Notes: generated from the sequence alone by a model not told the origin. A DNA stretch of 64,000 bases from Streptomyces sp. QL37 (GCF_002941025.1 NZ_PTJS01000001.1:3844001-3908000); one strand, 5' to 3'; shown: positions 39,562-49,422, counted from the first letter of the stretch. Program-made: numbers and translations.

Positions 39562-41046
39562 TCACCGGGTGCCCTGGGTGAGCGTGGTGGCCAGGGAGTC
39601 GAGAGATGCCTCCGCGTCCTCGGCCGATGTGGTGCCGGAGGCCAGGAAGGCGAAGGCGAGCAGTCGGCCCTGTGCGTCGACCGCGGTTCCGGCGAGGCTG
39701 TTCACCCCCGTGAGAGTGCCCGTCTTGGCCCTGATGAGGCCGGTCGCCGGGGACGTCGCCGTGTAGCGGTCACCGAGCGTGCCGCTGAATCCGGCGACCG
39801 GGAGGCCGGTGAGTACGGGACGGAGCTCCGGGTGGTCGGGGCCGGCGGCGAGCGCGAGCAGCCGGGCCAGGAGCCCCGCCGTCACCCTGTCCGCGCGGTC
39901 GAGGCCGCTCCCGTCGGAGAGCCGGGCACCGCCCAGGGGCAGGCCGAGCGACTTCAGCCGGGCGGTGACGGCGCGACGGCCCCCGGCGAAGGATGCGGGC
40001 TCCCCGGCCTTCAGCGCGGTCTGGCGTGCCAGCGCCTCGGCGATGTCGTTGTCGCTGTTGGTCAAGGCCCGCTCGACCAGGGCGGAGAGCGGCTTCGACA
40101 GATGCGTCGCCACCGTTCGCGCCTTGGCCGGAGCCCGTCCGGAGGCGGGGGCGGACCGGGTGGCGACACCGGCGTCGTCGAGGAGGTCCGCGAAGGTGCG
40201 CGCGGCGTCGCCCGCGGGGTCGTCCGTACGGGGGGCCGGCCCCCGGTCGCTCCTGTCGAGGCGGCCCTCGTCGGTCATGAGCGCGCTGACGGGCGCGATG
40301 TTCTCGTTGGGGCCGATGGGGTGGAGTGCCGGACCGGAGTAGCGCGACGCGTCGTATGTCAGCCGCACGGGCCCGGCGCCGGCGTCGCGCAGGGAGCGCG
40401 CCGTGTCGGCCGCCAGCGAGCGCAGGGCCGCCTTGTCCAGGGTGGGGTCGCCCCCGCCGACGAGGGTGAGCGTCCGGGAGTCCGGGGACAGCCTGACCGT
40501 CGTCGCGATGCGGTGGGCGGGGCCGAGCGCGGAGAGCGCGGCGGCCGCGGTGGCGATCTTCACCGTGGACGCGGGGGTCATGGGCGTCGCCGCGCCCCGC
40601 GCGTACAGCTGCTTGCCGGTGGACGCGTCGACGACCACGGCGGTGCGTACGGAGCCGAGTGCCGGCACGTCCAGGAGGGGCGTGAGGGCGGCGTCCAGGC
40701 CGCTCGCGCCCGCGGGGGCCGTGAGGCCCCCCGTGGCGCCGAGGGCTTTCAGGACGGCCGGCGCGCTGGCTGCGGGCTTCGGACCGTCCGGCGTGGTCCC
40801 GTCGTGATGTGCGCCACCTGCACGCTGCAGGACGGCCACCCGGTCCCGCTCGGCCTTACGCTGACCGGAGTCCCAGGGACCGGTGGCCAGGACGGCACCG
40901 GCGGCGACCACCAGGCCGAGCACCGCGGAGCCTGCGACGAGCCGGAGGTCGGCCGGCCCGCTCCCACGCTTCAGGTTCTTCGGGACTTTCCACCTGCCCC
41001 ACCTGTTCAACGGCCCGTCCGTCGGTTTCTCCACCGGCTCGGCCAC
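39562..41046 (-). CDS. dacB: D-alanyl-D-alanine carboxypeptidase/endopeptidase (PBP4, class C)
   Basis: A 494-residue penicillin-binding protein acting outside the membrane on peptidoglycan stem peptides. An N-terminal membrane anchor (about 33-56: LRLVAGSAVLGLVVAAGAVLA) precedes the peptidase, with the three serine-penicillin motifs: SxxK as ASTVK (Ser160, Lys163), SxN as SDN and KTG as AKTGTLTG. The GTG at 41046 is chosen for AAAGGGG 10 nt upstream; starts at 41076 and 41091 are possible. Divergent from ppa. Confidence 0.93.
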   Translation of the reverse strand: MAEPVEKPTDGPLNRWGRWKVPKNLKRGSGPADLRLVAGSAVLGLVVAAGAVLATGPWDSGQRKAERDRVAVLQRAGGAHHDGTTPDGPKPAASAPAVLKALGATGGLTAPAGASGLDAALTPLLDVPALGSVRTAVVVDASTGKQLYARGAATPMTPASTVKIATAAAALSALGPAHRIATTVRLSPDSRTLTLVGGGDPTLDKAALRSLAADTARSLRDAGAGPVRLTYDASRYSGPALHPIGPNENIAPVSALMTDEGRLDRSDRGPAPRTDDPAGDAARTFADLLDDAGVATRSAPASGRAPAKARTVATHLSKPLSALVERALTNSDNDIAEALARQTALKAGEPASFAGGRRAVTARLKSLGLPLGGARLSDGSGLDRADRVTAGLLARLLALAAGPDHPELRPVLTGLPVAGFSGTLGDRYTATSPATGLIRAKTGTLTGVNSLAGTAVDAQGRLLAFAFLASGTTSAEDAEASLDSLATTLTQGTR

Positions 41047-41132
41047 CGTTGACCAGCCCCTTTCGCGAGCACTCATCTGCGTGAGGGACACTTAACCACC
41101 AGTCGTATGTGTTGATCATGGAGGAGCCACCC

Positions 41133-41627
41133 GTGGAGTTCGACGTCGTTATCGAGATTCCGAAGGGTTCGCGGAACAAGTACGAGGTGGACCACGAGAC
41201 CGGTCGGATCCGCCTGGACCGTCGACTCTTCACCTCGACCAGCTACCCGGCGGACTACGGTTTCGTCGAGAACACCCTCGGCGAGGACGGCGACCCGCTG
41301 GACGCGCTGGTCATCCTGGAGGAGCCGACGTTCCCCGGCTGCCTCATCAAGTGCCGCGCCATCGGCATGTTCCGGATGACGGACGAGGCCGGCGGCGACG
41401 ACAAGCTGCTGTGCGTCCCCGCGTCCGACCCCCGGGTGGAGCACCTGCGCGACATCCACCACGTGTCGGAGTTCGACCGCCTGGAGATCCAGCACTTCTT
41501 CGAGGTCTACAAGGACCTGGAGCCCGGCAAGTCCGTCGAGGGCGCCGACTGGGTCGGCCGCACCGAGGCCGAGGCCGAGATCGAGGCCTCCTACAAGCGC
41601 CTCGAGGCGCAGGGCGGGAAGCACTGA
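41133..41627 (+). CDS. ppa: Inorganic pyrophosphatase (family I, soluble)
   Basis: A 164-residue cytoplasmic enzyme hydrolysing pyrophosphate. It carries [36 protein letters not shown] with the metal-binding Asp set, and [19 protein letters not shown]. The GTG at 41133 follows GGAGGAG at an ideal distance; the frame upstream (41109) is not needed. A strong hairpin terminator follows. Divergent from dacB, with about 86 bp between the starts. Confidence 0.98.
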   Translation: MEFDVVIEIPKGSRNKYEVDHETGRIRLDRRLFTSTSYPADYGFVENTLGEDGDPLDALVILEEPTFPGCLIKCRAIGMFRMTDEAGGDDKLLCVPASDPRVEHLRDIHHVSEFDRLEIQHFFEVYKDLEPGKSVEGADWVGRTEAEAEIEASYKRLEAQGGKH

Positions 41628-41707
41628 CGTAGTCCCACGGTCCCGCTCACGGGCGGGACGGCGCGGATCGCGGCGCATGGGCCGACCGGCCCAGCCAGTC
41701 GTACGGA

Positions 41708-41745
41708 CAACGGGCGGCGCACCTTCACCGGTGCGCCGCCCGTTG
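41708..41745 (+). terminator. Hairpin terminator after ppa
   Basis: Perfect 16-bp arms (41708-41723 and 41730-41745, CAACGGGCGGCGCACC and its complement) around a six-base loop; no T tract. Confidence 0.85.
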
Positions 41746-41822
41746 CGTGTGGCGGCCCATGTCCGTGCACATACTGGGCAGAAGCGCTCCCGTAACGAGC
41801 GGTCGCGGAGGAACGAGGTCGA

Positions 41823-43532
41823 GTGGTGGCGGAACAGGGCGGTCCCGAGGACCAGAAGCCCCAGTCCGACGAGGCGCGCAGCGCCTTCGTCCCGCCGGCC
41901 GGTGTGGAGCAGCCCGCGGCCCCGTCCGAGGACGACCATCCGACATCGGAATTCGCCCTTCCGGCCGGTCTGCACACCGACCCGACGGCGTCGTCCGGGC
42001 CTGGCTCCGGTTCCGGGCCGGGGGGCGGGCCGGGATCGGACACGCTCTCGTCCGCCTTCGTCCCGCCGAGCGGGTACGACGCGCAGCAGCATCCGCCCGC
42101 GTTCACTCCCGCGCACGGCATTCCGATGGTCCGGCTGACCAAGGAAGCCCCCTGGCAGGACCGGATGCGCACGATGCTGCGTATGCCGGTGACGGAGCGT
42201 CCGGCGCCCGAGAGCGTGCAGAGGACCGACGACTCGGGGCCCGCGGTCCCGCGCGTCCTCGACCTGACGCTGCGTATCGGGGAGCTGCTGCTCGCGGGCG
42301 GCGAGGGCGCCGAGGACGTCGAGGCCGCGATGTTCGCGGTGACGCGGTCGTACGGCCTCGACCGCAGCGAGCCGACGGTCACCTTCACGCTGCTGTCCAT
42401 CTCGTACCAGCCGTCGCTGGTGGACGACCCCGTGACGGCGAGCCGCACCGTGCGGCGCCGGGGCACCGACTACACCCGGCTGGCGGCCGTGTTCCGGCTG
42501 ATCGACGACATCACCACGGCGGAGCACGTCGAGGTCTCGCTGGAGGAGGCCTACCGGCGTCTCGCCGAGATCCGCCGTAACCGGCACCCGTACCCGGGCT
42601 GGGTGCTGACAGCCGCCGCGGGTCTGCTCGCCGGCTCGGCATCGGTGCTGGTCGGCGGTGGTGTGCTGGTCTTCATCGTGGCGGCGGCGGGCGCGATGCT
42701 CGGCGACCGGCTGGCCTGGCTCTGCGCCGGACGCGGGCTGCCCGAGTTCTACCAGTTCACGGTGGCGGCCATGCCGCCCGCCGCGATGGGGATCGCTCTG
42801 ACCCTCACCCATTCGACGGATGTGCGTCCCTCGGCGGTGATCACCGGTGGACTGTTCGCGCTGCTGCCCGGACGGGCCCTCGTCGCCGGGGTGCAGGACG
42901 GCCTGACCGGCTACTACATCACCGCGGGAGCCCGGCTCCTGGAGGTCATGTACTTCTTCATCGGCATCGTGGCGGGCGTGCTGCTGATGCTCTACCTGGG
43001 CGTCCAGCTCGGTGCCGAGCTCAACCCTGAGGCACGGTTCGTGGCCAACGACCGGCCGGTGCTCCAGATCCTGGTCTCGATGACACTGACGCTGGCATTC
43101 GCCATCCTGCTCCAGCAGGAGCGTTCCACGGTGCTGGCGGTGACCCTCAACGGGGGCGTGGCCTGGATCATCTACGGGGCGATGGCCCGCGAGGGCGGTA
43201 TCTCGCCGGTGGCTGCCACGGCGGTGGCGGCCGGCCTGGTGGGGCTGTTCGGCCAGTTGTTCTCGCGCTACCACTACAGCTCGTCGCTGCCCTACATCAC
43301 GGCCGCGATCGGACCGCTGCTGCCCGGTTCGGCGACCTACTTCGGTCTGCTGGGTGTCGCGCAGAACGAGGTGGACACCGGACTGGCCTCGCTCTCCACA
43401 GCGGTCGCCACGGCACTGGCGATCGCCATCGGGGTCAACCTGGGAAGCGAGATCTCCCGGCTCTTCATGCGGGTGCCGGGCGCGGTCGAGGGCGCGTCCC
43501 GCCGGGCGGCCAAGCGGACCCGCGGCTTCTGA
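41823..43532 (+). CDS. Threonine/serine exporter (ThrE) family membrane protein
   Basis: A 569-residue protein. Residues 1-140 are hydrophilic, Pro/Gly/Ser-rich and probably disordered, with two near-repeats (SAFVPPAG and SAFVPPSG). Then a ThrE-type cytoplasmic domain (VLDLTLRIGELLLAGGEGAEDVEAAMFAV) and about ten transmembrane helices in two sets, from WVLTAAAGLLAGSASVL to the end. It would export threonine or serine by the proton gradient, judged by the Corynebacterium family member. GTG at 41823 or the next codon; GGAGGAACGAGG lies upstream. Confidence 0.9.
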   Translation: MVAEQGGPEDQKPQSDEARSAFVPPAGVEQPAAPSEDDHPTSEFALPAGLHTDPTASSGPGSGSGPGGGPGSDTLSSAFVPPSGYDAQQHPPAFTPAHGIPMVRLTKEAPWQDRMRTMLRMPVTERPAPESVQRTDDSGPAVPRVLDLTLRIGELLLAGGEGAEDVEAAMFAVTRSYGLDRSEPTVTFTLLSISYQPSLVDDPVTASRTVRRRGTDYTRLAAVFRLIDDITTAEHVEVSLEEAYRRLAEIRRNRHPYPGWVLTAAAGLLAGSASVLVGGGVLVFIVAAAGAMLGDRLAWLCAGRGLPEFYQFTVAAMPPAAMGIALTLTHSTDVRPSAVITGGLFALLPGRALVAGVQDGLTGYYITAGARLLEVMYFFIGIVAGVLLMLYLGVQLGAELNPEARFVANDRPVLQILVSMTLTLAFAILLQQERSTVLAVTLNGGVAWIIYGAMAREGGISPVAATAVAAGLVGLFGQLFSRYHYSSSLPYITAAIGPLLPGSATYFGLLGVAQNEVDTGLASLSTAVATALAIAIGVNLGSEISRLFMRVPGAVEGASRRAAKRTRGF

Positions 43533-43541
43533 CGGACGCGC

Positions 43542-43574
43542 GGCGCCCCGGCCCCTCAGGGGGACCGGGGCGCC
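43542..43574. terminator. Bidirectional terminator between convergent genes
   Basis: Ten-base arms GGCGCCCCGG (43542-43551) and CCGGGGCGCC (43565-43574), with a possible extension inside the loop, lie between the ThrE-type gene and the DedA gene. Confidence 0.8.
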
Positions 43575-43595
43575 GTCGGTACGTTCGGGAGGGGC

Positions 43596-44975
43596 TCAGC
43601 GCCTGTTCTGCCAGCCGTACTGACCCGGGTCGTCCTCCTGGCTGTCGCCCGGGGCGGCCGCGGGGCGCTCGCCGTAGGGTCCACCGTCGGTGTACGGGCC
43701 GGGCTGCCCGCCCCCGTACCCGCCGTCGTATCCGCCGTTGTACGGGGCTGCCTGGGCGTTGCCGTACTGACCGCCCTGGCTGGGGTCGCCGTACTGACCG
43801 CCCTGGCCGTTGCCGTACGGAGCGGCCTGGTCGTTGCCGTACGGAGCGGCCTGGTCCGCGGCGCCGTACTGTCCGGCTCCGTACTGACCGCCCTGGCCGC
43901 CGTACTGACCGCCCTGGTCCGCGGCGCCGTACTGACCGGATCCGTACTGACCGCCCTGGCCGCCGTACTGACCCCCGGTGTACTGACCGCCGTACTGGCC
44001 GCCCTGATCCGTGCCGTACTGCCCCTGCGTTCCGCCGTACTGACCGCCCTGGCCGTTGCCGTACTGAGCGCCGCCGCCCTGGGACGTGCCGTACTGGGCG
44101 CCGCCCTGGTGCGTGCCGTACGGGGCCTCCTGGCCGCCGTACTGGCCGCCCTGCCCGCCGCCGTACTGACCGCCCTGGCCGCCGTACTGGCCGTTGCCGT
44201 ACTGACCGCCCTGGCCGCCGTACGCGGCCGGCTGGTCGCCGGTGTACCGGTAGGCGGCCGGGCCCTGGCCGTCACCGTCCGCTCCGCCCTGGGGGCCGGC
44301 CGCGGGCCCGCCGTTCGAGGGGCCTTCGTCGTCGCCGCGCGTGGCGGCTTCCTTCTTCGACTTGCTGCGGGCCCGCAGGAACTCGATCGCGATCGGCACC
44401 ACGGAGATCAGCACGATCAGGATGAGGATCATCTCGATGTTCTCGTGCACGAAATCGATCTTGCCGAGGACCGCGCCGAGCAGCGTCACGCCGACGCCCC
44501 AGAGCACGCCGCCGATGATGTTGAACGTGATGAACGAGCGGTAGTCCATCCGGCTCACACCGGCGATGATCGGCGTGAAGGTCCGGACGACGGGCACGAA
44601 GCGGGCCAGCACCAGCGACTTCGGTCCGTACTTCTCGAAGAACTCGTGGGCCTTCTCGACGTTCTCCTGCTTGAAGAGACGGGAGTCCGGGCGCTTGAAG
44701 AGCGCCGGCCCCACCTTGCGTCCGAAGAGATAGCCGACCTGGTCACCGATGATCGCCGCCAGGGCGATCAGGAGGCAGACCAGCCACAGGGGGTACTTCA
44801 GGTCGCCCGTCGTCACCAGCAGACCCGTGGTGAACAGCAGGGAGTCGCCGGGGAGGAAGAAGCCGATCAGCAGCCCGGACTCGGCGAACACGATCAGCAG
44901 GAGGCCGGGCAGCCCGAAGGTGTTGAGCAGATAATCCGGGTCCAGCCAGCTCGGGCCGAGCGCAAGCGTATTCAA
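43596..44975 (-). CDS. DedA family (SNARE-associated) membrane protein with Gly/Gln/Tyr repeat tail
   Basis: A 459-residue protein. The first 205 residues are a DedA protein: ESGLLIGFFLPGDSLLFTTGLL, GDQVGYLFGRKVGPALFKR, and RFVPVVRTFTPIIAGVSRMDYRSFITFNIIGG with its conserved Arg residues, which in related proteins serve lipid scrambling and the proton-linked role of the family. The remaining 250 residues are a low-complexity tail built of GGQYG-like units. Start TTG at 44975 has GGAG 9 nt upstream and fits the conserved N-terminus LNTLALGPSWLDP. The tail is probably cytoplasmic and may phase-separate or bind partners; its role is unknown. Confidence 0.9.
   Translation of the reverse strand: MNTLALGPSWLDPDYLLNTFGLPGLLLIVFAESGLLIGFFLPGDSLLFTTGLLVTTGDLKYPLWLVCLLIALAAIIGDQVGYLFGRKVGPALFKRPDSRLFKQENVEKAHEFFEKYGPKSLVLARFVPVVRTFTPIIAGVSRMDYRSFITFNIIGGVLWGVGVTLLGAVLGKIDFVHENIEMILILIVLISVVPIAIEFLRARSKSKKEAATRGDDEGPSNGGPAAGPQGGADGDGQGPAAYRYTGDQPAAYGGQGGQYGNGQYGGQGGQYGGGQGGQYGGQEAPYGTHQGGAQYGTSQGGGAQYGNGQGGQYGGTQGQYGTDQGGQYGGQYTGGQYGGQGGQYGSGQYGAADQGGQYGGQGGQYGAGQYGAADQAAPYGNDQAAPYGNGQGGQYGDPSQGGQYGNAQAAPYNGGYDGGYGGGQPGPYTDGGPYGERPAAAPGDSQEDDPGQYGWQNRR
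43690..44230 (-). repeat. Coding tandem repeat (GGQYG-like units) in DedA tail
   Basis: About 35 degenerate copies of a unit related to GGQYG, with variants such as AAPYGN and GAADQ. The DNA repeat reads CCGCCGTACTGACCG on the plus strand, and blocks up to about 60 bp recur. Prone to copy-number change and to assembly collapse. Confidence 0.85.
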
Positions 44976-45124
44976 GGGTCCGGGCTCCAGGGTTGGTCGA
45001 TGTGCGCGGCTGCGTGGCCGCCCCAAGCTATCAACGCTGTGGCGGACGCCTGGGTTCCACTGGCGTAGCCAAGGATGCGCACGGAACGAACCGGGGCAAA
45101 GCTTTCCGCAGGAGGTGCCACATC

Positions 45125-45490
45125 ATGAGCATCGAGGACTACGGCGGCGGACAGACACCCCAGGCGGACGTCCTGGTCGTCACCACGAACGACGTACCCG
45201 GACATCAGGTGACACAGGTCATCGGTGAGGTGTTCGGTCTCACGGTGCGCTCCCGTCACCTGGGCAGCCAGATCGGCGCCGGCCTGAAGTCGATGATCGG
45301 CGGCGAGCTGAAGGGGCTGACCAAGACGCTCGTCGAGACCCGTAACCAGGCGATGGAGCGGCTCGTCGACCAGGCCCGGGCGCGCGGCGCGAACGCGGTG
45401 CTGATGATGCGGTTCGACGTGAGCGAGGCGGCGGACGTGGGCACCGAGGTCTGTGCCTACGGCACGGCGGCCGTCATCAGCAGGTCCTGA
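45125..45490 (+). CDS. UPF0145 (YbjQ-like) family protein
   Basis: A 121-residue protein of the YbjQ/UPF0145 fold: VLVVTTNDVPGHQVTQVIGEVFGLTVRS, GAGLKSMIGGELKGLTKTLVETRNQAMERLVDQA, and RGANAVLMMRFDVSE near the end. Family members assemble as pentameric rings, with no agreed function. The ATG at 45125 follows AGGAGG with good spacing. Upstream of wrbA on the same strand. Confidence 0.9.
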   Translation: MSIEDYGGGQTPQADVLVVTTNDVPGHQVTQVIGEVFGLTVRSRHLGSQIGAGLKSMIGGELKGLTKTLVETRNQAMERLVDQARARGANAVLMMRFDVSEAADVGTEVCAYGTAAVISRS

Positions 45491-45530
45491 CCGGCTCCCT
45501 CTTCCTTCTTCCATCCCCCGGAGGCTCCGC

Positions 45531-46154
45531 ATGCCCACGCCCGTCAACGTCGCCGTCGTCTACTACTCCTCCACCGGCACCGTCTCCACGATCGCCAAGG
45601 CCATCGCGCAGGACGCCGAGAACGCCGGGGCACAGGTACGCCTGCGCAAGGCGGCCGAGCTGGCCCCTCAGGCGGCCATCAACGCCAACCCGGTCTGGGC
45701 CGAGCACGCCAAGGCGACCGCCGGAATCGCAGAGGTCTCACCGGACGACATGGTCTGGGCGGACGCGGTGATCTTCGGCACGCCCACCCGGTACGGCAAT
45801 GTCACCGCCCAGCTCAAACAGTTCCTCGACACGCTGGGCGGACTCTGGCAGGCGGGGCAGCTGGCCGACAAGGTCTACAGCGGTTTCACCGCCAGCAGCA
45901 CCACGCACGGCGGCCAGGAGTCCACCCTGCTGGCGCTGTACAACACCATCTACCACTTCGGCGGCATCCTGGTCCCGCCCGGCTACACGGACGCCACGAA
46001 GTTCGTCGACGGCAACCCCTACGGCACCTCCCATGTCTCGGGGCAGGGCGACATCCCGGTCGCCGAGCAGACCCTGACGGCCGCGCGGGTCCAGGCCGAG
46101 CGCGTCGTGAAGTTCACCCGGGCCATCAAGGCCGGCCTCGCCGCCGAGAACTGA
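45531..46154 (+). CDS. wrbA: NAD(P)H:quinone oxidoreductase, WrbA type
   Basis: A 207-residue flavodoxin-like FMN enzyme. It shows the phosphate-binding YYSSTGTVSTIAKAIA, FGTPTRYGNVTAQLKQFLDTLGGLW and FTASSTTHGGQESTLLALYNTIYHFGGILVPPGY. It reduces quinones by two electrons, avoiding semiquinone radicals. ATG at 45531 follows GGAGG. It lies 11 nt before the glutamate decarboxylase gene, so the two are probably co-transcribed. Confidence 0.96.
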   Translation: MPTPVNVAVVYYSSTGTVSTIAKAIAQDAENAGAQVRLRKAAELAPQAAINANPVWAEHAKATAGIAEVSPDDMVWADAVIFGTPTRYGNVTAQLKQFLDTLGGLWQAGQLADKVYSGFTASSTTHGGQESTLLALYNTIYHFGGILVPPGYTDATKFVDGNPYGTSHVSGQGDIPVAEQTLTAARVQAERVVKFTRAIKAGLAAEN

Positions 46155-46165
46155 GGAGTCCGTCC

Positions 46166-47590
46166 ATGCCGCTCCACAAGGGTTCGCACGGCGGGGCACC
46201 TCCGTCCGACGAGCACCGCAGACTCGCCCTCAACCCGTTCTTCGGAGAGGCGGACCCGACCGCCCCGATGGTCGCGGCACCGCCGACGCACCGCCTCCCG
46301 GACGGCCCGCTGCCGCCGTCCACGGCCTACCGGCTCGTCCACGACGAGCTGATGCTCGACGGGAACTCCCGGCTCAATCTCGCGACCTTCGTCACCACCT
46401 GGATGGAGCCCCAGGCCGGCGTGCTGATGGGCGAGTGCCGGGACAAGAACATGATCGACAAGGACGAGTACCCACGCACCGCCGAGCTGGAGCGGCGCTG
46501 CGTCGCGATGCTCGCCGACCTCTGGAACGCCCCCGACCCGGCGGCCACGGTGGGCTGCTCGACCACGGGCTCCAGCGAGGCCTGCATGCTGGCGGGAATG
46601 GCGCTGAAGCGCCGCTGGTCCGCCAGGAACTCCGACCGCTACCCGGCGTCCGCCCGGCCCAATCTGGTGATGGGCGTCAACGTGCAGGTCTGCTGGGAGA
46701 AGTTCTGCACGTTCTGGGAGGTGGAGCCCCGCCAGGTCCCGATGGACGGCGAGCGCTTCCATCTGGACCCGCAGGCGGCCGCAGAGCTGTGCGACGAGAA
46801 CACCATCGGCGTGGTCGGGATCCTCGGCTCCACCTTCGACGGTTCGTACGAGCCGATCGCGGAGCTGTGCGCGGCGCTGGACGACCTCCAGGAGCGCACC
46901 GGGCTCGACATCCCGGTCCATGTGGACGGGGCGTCCGGGGCGATGGTCGCCCCGTTCGTCGACCCGGACCTGGTGTGGGACTTCCGGCTTCCCAGGGTGT
47001 CCTCGATCAACACCTCGGGGCACAAGTACGGCCTGGTCTATCCGGGCGTGGGCTGGGCCCTGTGGCGTTCACCCTCGGAGCTGCCGGAGGAGCTGGTCTT
47101 CCGGGTCAACTACCTGGGCGGCGACATGCCGACCTTCGCACTGAACTTCTCCCGGCCCGGCGCGCAGGTGGTGGCGCAGTACTACACGTTCATGCGGCTG
47201 GGCCGGGAGGGTTACCGGGCCGTTCAGCAGGCGTCCCGGGACATCGCGGGACGGCTCGCCGGTGAGTTCGAGTCCCTGGACGACTTCCGGCTCCTGACCC
47301 GGGGCGACGAACTCCCGGTGTTCGCCGTCACGACGAAGCCCGAAGTGAAGGCGTACGACGTCTTCGACGTGTCCAGGCGGCTGCGGGAGCGCGGCTGGCT
47401 GGTGCCCGCCTACACCTTCCCCGCCAACCGCCAGGACCTCTCCGTGCTGCGCGTGGTCTGCCGCAACGGCTTCTCCTCGGATCTCGCGGAGCTGCTGCTG
47501 GACGACCTGCGCGGGCTGCTGCCCGAACTGCGTGCCCAGTCACATCCGCTGAACCGCGACCCGGGAGTGCAGACCGCGTTCCACCACTAG
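46166..47590 (+). CDS. gadB: Glutamate decarboxylase
   Basis: A 474-residue PLP enzyme of the group II decarboxylases, turning glutamate into GABA and CO2. It has the N-terminal segment HDELMLDGNSRLNLATFVTTWMEP, the substrate-specific GCSTTGSSEACMLAGMALKRRW, HVDGASGAMVAPF and the cofactor Lys287 in NTSGHKYGLVYPG. A C-terminal autoinhibitory stretch like that of enteric GadB ends in HH. ATG at 46166 follows GAGGAG. No GABA antiporter gene is adjacent, so an acid-resistance role is not assured. Confidence 0.95.
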   Translation: MPLHKGSHGGAPPSDEHRRLALNPFFGEADPTAPMVAAPPTHRLPDGPLPPSTAYRLVHDELMLDGNSRLNLATFVTTWMEPQAGVLMGECRDKNMIDKDEYPRTAELERRCVAMLADLWNAPDPAATVGCSTTGSSEACMLAGMALKRRWSARNSDRYPASARPNLVMGVNVQVCWEKFCTFWEVEPRQVPMDGERFHLDPQAAAELCDENTIGVVGILGSTFDGSYEPIAELCAALDDLQERTGLDIPVHVDGASGAMVAPFVDPDLVWDFRLPRVSSINTSGHKYGLVYPGVGWALWRSPSELPEELVFRVNYLGGDMPTFALNFSRPGAQVVAQYYTFMRLGREGYRAVQQASRDIAGRLAGEFESLDDFRLLTRGDELPVFAVTTKPEVKAYDVFDVSRRLRERGWLVPAYTFPANRQDLSVLRVVCRNGFSSDLAELLLDDLRGLLPELRAQSHPLNRDPGVQTAFHH

Positions 47591-47596
47591 TGACGC

Positions 47597-48403
47597 TCAG
47601 CGGCTGAGCCGCGCGAACCTCCTCACCGCCAGGGGGAAGAACACCGCGATCAGCGCCACCGGCCAGAGCACCGCGAGGAGTTCCGCGTGTTCGGCGGCCC
47701 AGGAGCCGGTGGCGCCGCCCGGGTTGCCGAACAGGCCGCGTACCGCTGTCGCCGTCGCCGACATCGGGTTCCACTCGACGACCGCGCCCAGCCAGCCCGG
47801 CATCGATGCGGGTGAGGCGAAGACGTTGGAGAGGAAGCCCACCGGCCAGACCAGGATCTGCACGGCCTGCACCATCTCCGGCCTGCCCGCCACCATCGCG
47901 AGGTGGATGCCGATCCACAGCATCGCGAACCGCAGCAGGAGCAGCAGCCCCAGCGCGGTCAGCGCGGCGGCCGTGCCGTTGTGCCAGCGCCAGCCGAGTG
48001 CGTACCCGACTCCGGTCATCACGGCGAGCGCGGCCACGGACTGGAGCATGTCGGCGGCGCTCCGCCCGACCAGAACCGCGCCCGAGACCATCGGCATGGA
48101 GCGGAACCGGTCGATGACGCCCTTGTTCAGGTCCTGGGTGACCGCCAGCATCGTGCCTTCCAGGCCGAAGGCCATGGTGAGCGCGAGCATGCCCGGCACC
48201 AGGAACTCGGTGTTGTCCCCGTCGACCCCGCTGCCACCGCCGACCAGGTAGTTGAACATCAGGAGCAGCATCACCGGGAAGACCAGACCGACGACCATCT
48301 GGACCGGCTGGCGCGCCCAGTGCGCCAGCTCGCGCCGGGTCATCGTCCAGGAGTCGGTCAGTGCCCAGCCGATGCGTCCCGGCCCTGCCGTCGCCGTACT
48401 CAT
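47597..48403 (-). CDS. ABC-2 type transporter permease (drug export, DrrB-like)
   Basis: A 268-residue membrane protein with six helices. It opens with an N-terminal amphipathic part ([19 protein letters not shown]) and has [44 protein letters not shown], characteristic of ABC-2 permeases such as DrrB. The start ATG overlaps the ATPase stop (ATGA, 48400-48403). It ends 6 nt from the convergent gadB gene. Substrate unknown. Confidence 0.93.
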   Translation of the reverse strand: MSTATAGPGRIGWALTDSWTMTRRELAHWARQPVQMVVGLVFPVMLLLMFNYLVGGGSGVDGDNTEFLVPGMLALTMAFGLEGTMLAVTQDLNKGVIDRFRSMPMVSGAVLVGRSAADMLQSVAALAVMTGVGYALGWRWHNGTAAALTALGLLLLLRFAMLWIGIHLAMVAGRPEMVQAVQILVWPVGFLSNVFASPASMPGWLGAVVEWNPMSATATAVRGLFGNPGGATGSWAAEHAELLAVLWPVALIAVFFPLAVRRFARLSR

Positions 48404-49350
48404 GCGGCCACCTCCGTGTCCATCGGTGCGCGGGCGCCGGTGAGGGAAAGGAAGACCTCGTCCAGCGTGGGACGGCGCACCGCGATGTCCTCCGCCTCGA
48501 TGCCCGCCTCCTCCAGCGCCCGCACGGTCCGGGTCAGGGCGCTCATGCGGTCCGGGGCCGGCGCGCCGAGCGACCGCCGGTCCTCGTCGACCGTCACCCC
48601 CTCGCCGAGCAGGGCTGCCGCCTCGCCCAGCCGGTCGGCGTCGCGGACGACGACGTCGATGCGGTCACCGCCGACCATCGCCTTCAGCCGGTCGGCCGTG
48701 CCCTCCGCGATCACCCGGCCGTCGTCGATCACCGAGATCCGGTCGGCCAGCTGGTCCGCCTCCTCCAGATACTGCGTGGTCAGCAGGACGGTGGCACCCC
48801 CGGCGGCCAGCGACCGCACGGCGCTCCACACCTCGGCCCGTCCTCGCGGGTCGAGTCCGGTCGTCGGCTCGTCCAGGAAGAGCACCTCCGGGTCGGTGAT
48901 CAGGGACGCGGCCAGGTCAAGGCGGCGCCGCATGCCACCGCTGTACTGCTTGACCGCCTTGCGCCCTGTCTCCGCGAGCCCGAACCGCTCCAGCAGTTCG
49001 TCGGCCCGCAGGCCGGCCCGGCGCGCGCCCAGGTGGTGGAGCCGGCCGAACATCTCCAGGTTCTGCCGGCCGCCGAGCTCCTCGTCGACCGCCGCGTGCT
49101 GGCCGAGCAGCCCGATCCGCCGCCTGACCTCCGCCGCCTCGGACCGCACGTCGAAGCCCGCCACCTCCGCCCGGCCCTCGTCGTGGCGCAGCAGGGTCGT
49201 CAGCACACGTACGGCTGTGGTCTTGCCCGCCCCGTTGGGGCCGAGCACCCCGTGGACCGTGCCGCGGCCGACCGCGAGATCGAGACCGTCCAGAGCGCGC
49301 TTGGCTCCGTACCGTTTGTGCACCCCTTCGACGACGATTGCGTCGGTCAC
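48400..49350 (-). CDS. ABC transporter ATP-binding protein (drug export, DrrA-like)
   Basis: A 316-residue ATPase. Walker [10 protein letters not shown], signature [12 protein letters not shown], Walker B VLFLDEP and [12 protein letters not shown] are clear; a C-terminal extension (residues about 230-310) is the DUF4162-like tail of DrrA-type exporters. The GTG at 49350 is preferred; longer starts (49359, or TTG 49383) would run into the PadR operator. It is the first gene of an exporter operon that appears controlled by the divergent-side PadR repressor. Confidence 0.92.
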   Translation of the reverse strand: MTDAIVVEGVHKRYGAKRALDGLDLAVGRGTVHGVLGPNGAGKTTAVRVLTTLLRHDEGRAEVAGFDVRSEAAEVRRRIGLLGQHAAVDEELGGRQNLEMFGRLHHLGARRAGLRADELLERFGLAETGRKAVKQYSGGMRRRLDLAASLITDPEVLFLDEPTTGLDPRGRAEVWSAVRSLAAGGATVLLTTQYLEEADQLADRISVIDDGRVIAEGTADRLKAMVGGDRIDVVVRDADRLGEAAALLGEGVTVDEDRRSLGAPAPDRMSALTRTVRALEEAGIEAEDIAVRRPTLDEVFLSLTGARAPMDTEVAA

Positions 49351-49376
49351 GGTGCCCACCACCCCTCCACTCGATG

Positions 49377-49392
49377 TAGTCAAACTTGACTA
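49377..49392. promoter_or_regulatory. PadR-type operator, site 1
   Basis: TAGTCAAACTTGACTA, a perfect dyad (arms TAGTCAA/TTGACTA) just upstream of the exporter ATPase gene. Confidence 0.8.
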
Positions 49393-49422
49393 GCAAAGCG
49401 AAGGTAAGCCCGTCGAAGCGAT

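Noticed and set aside
43690..44230. CRISPR-like array
   Set aside because: Regular repeats but in frame, with no spacers of constant length; it encodes the Gly/Gln/Tyr tail of the DedA protein.
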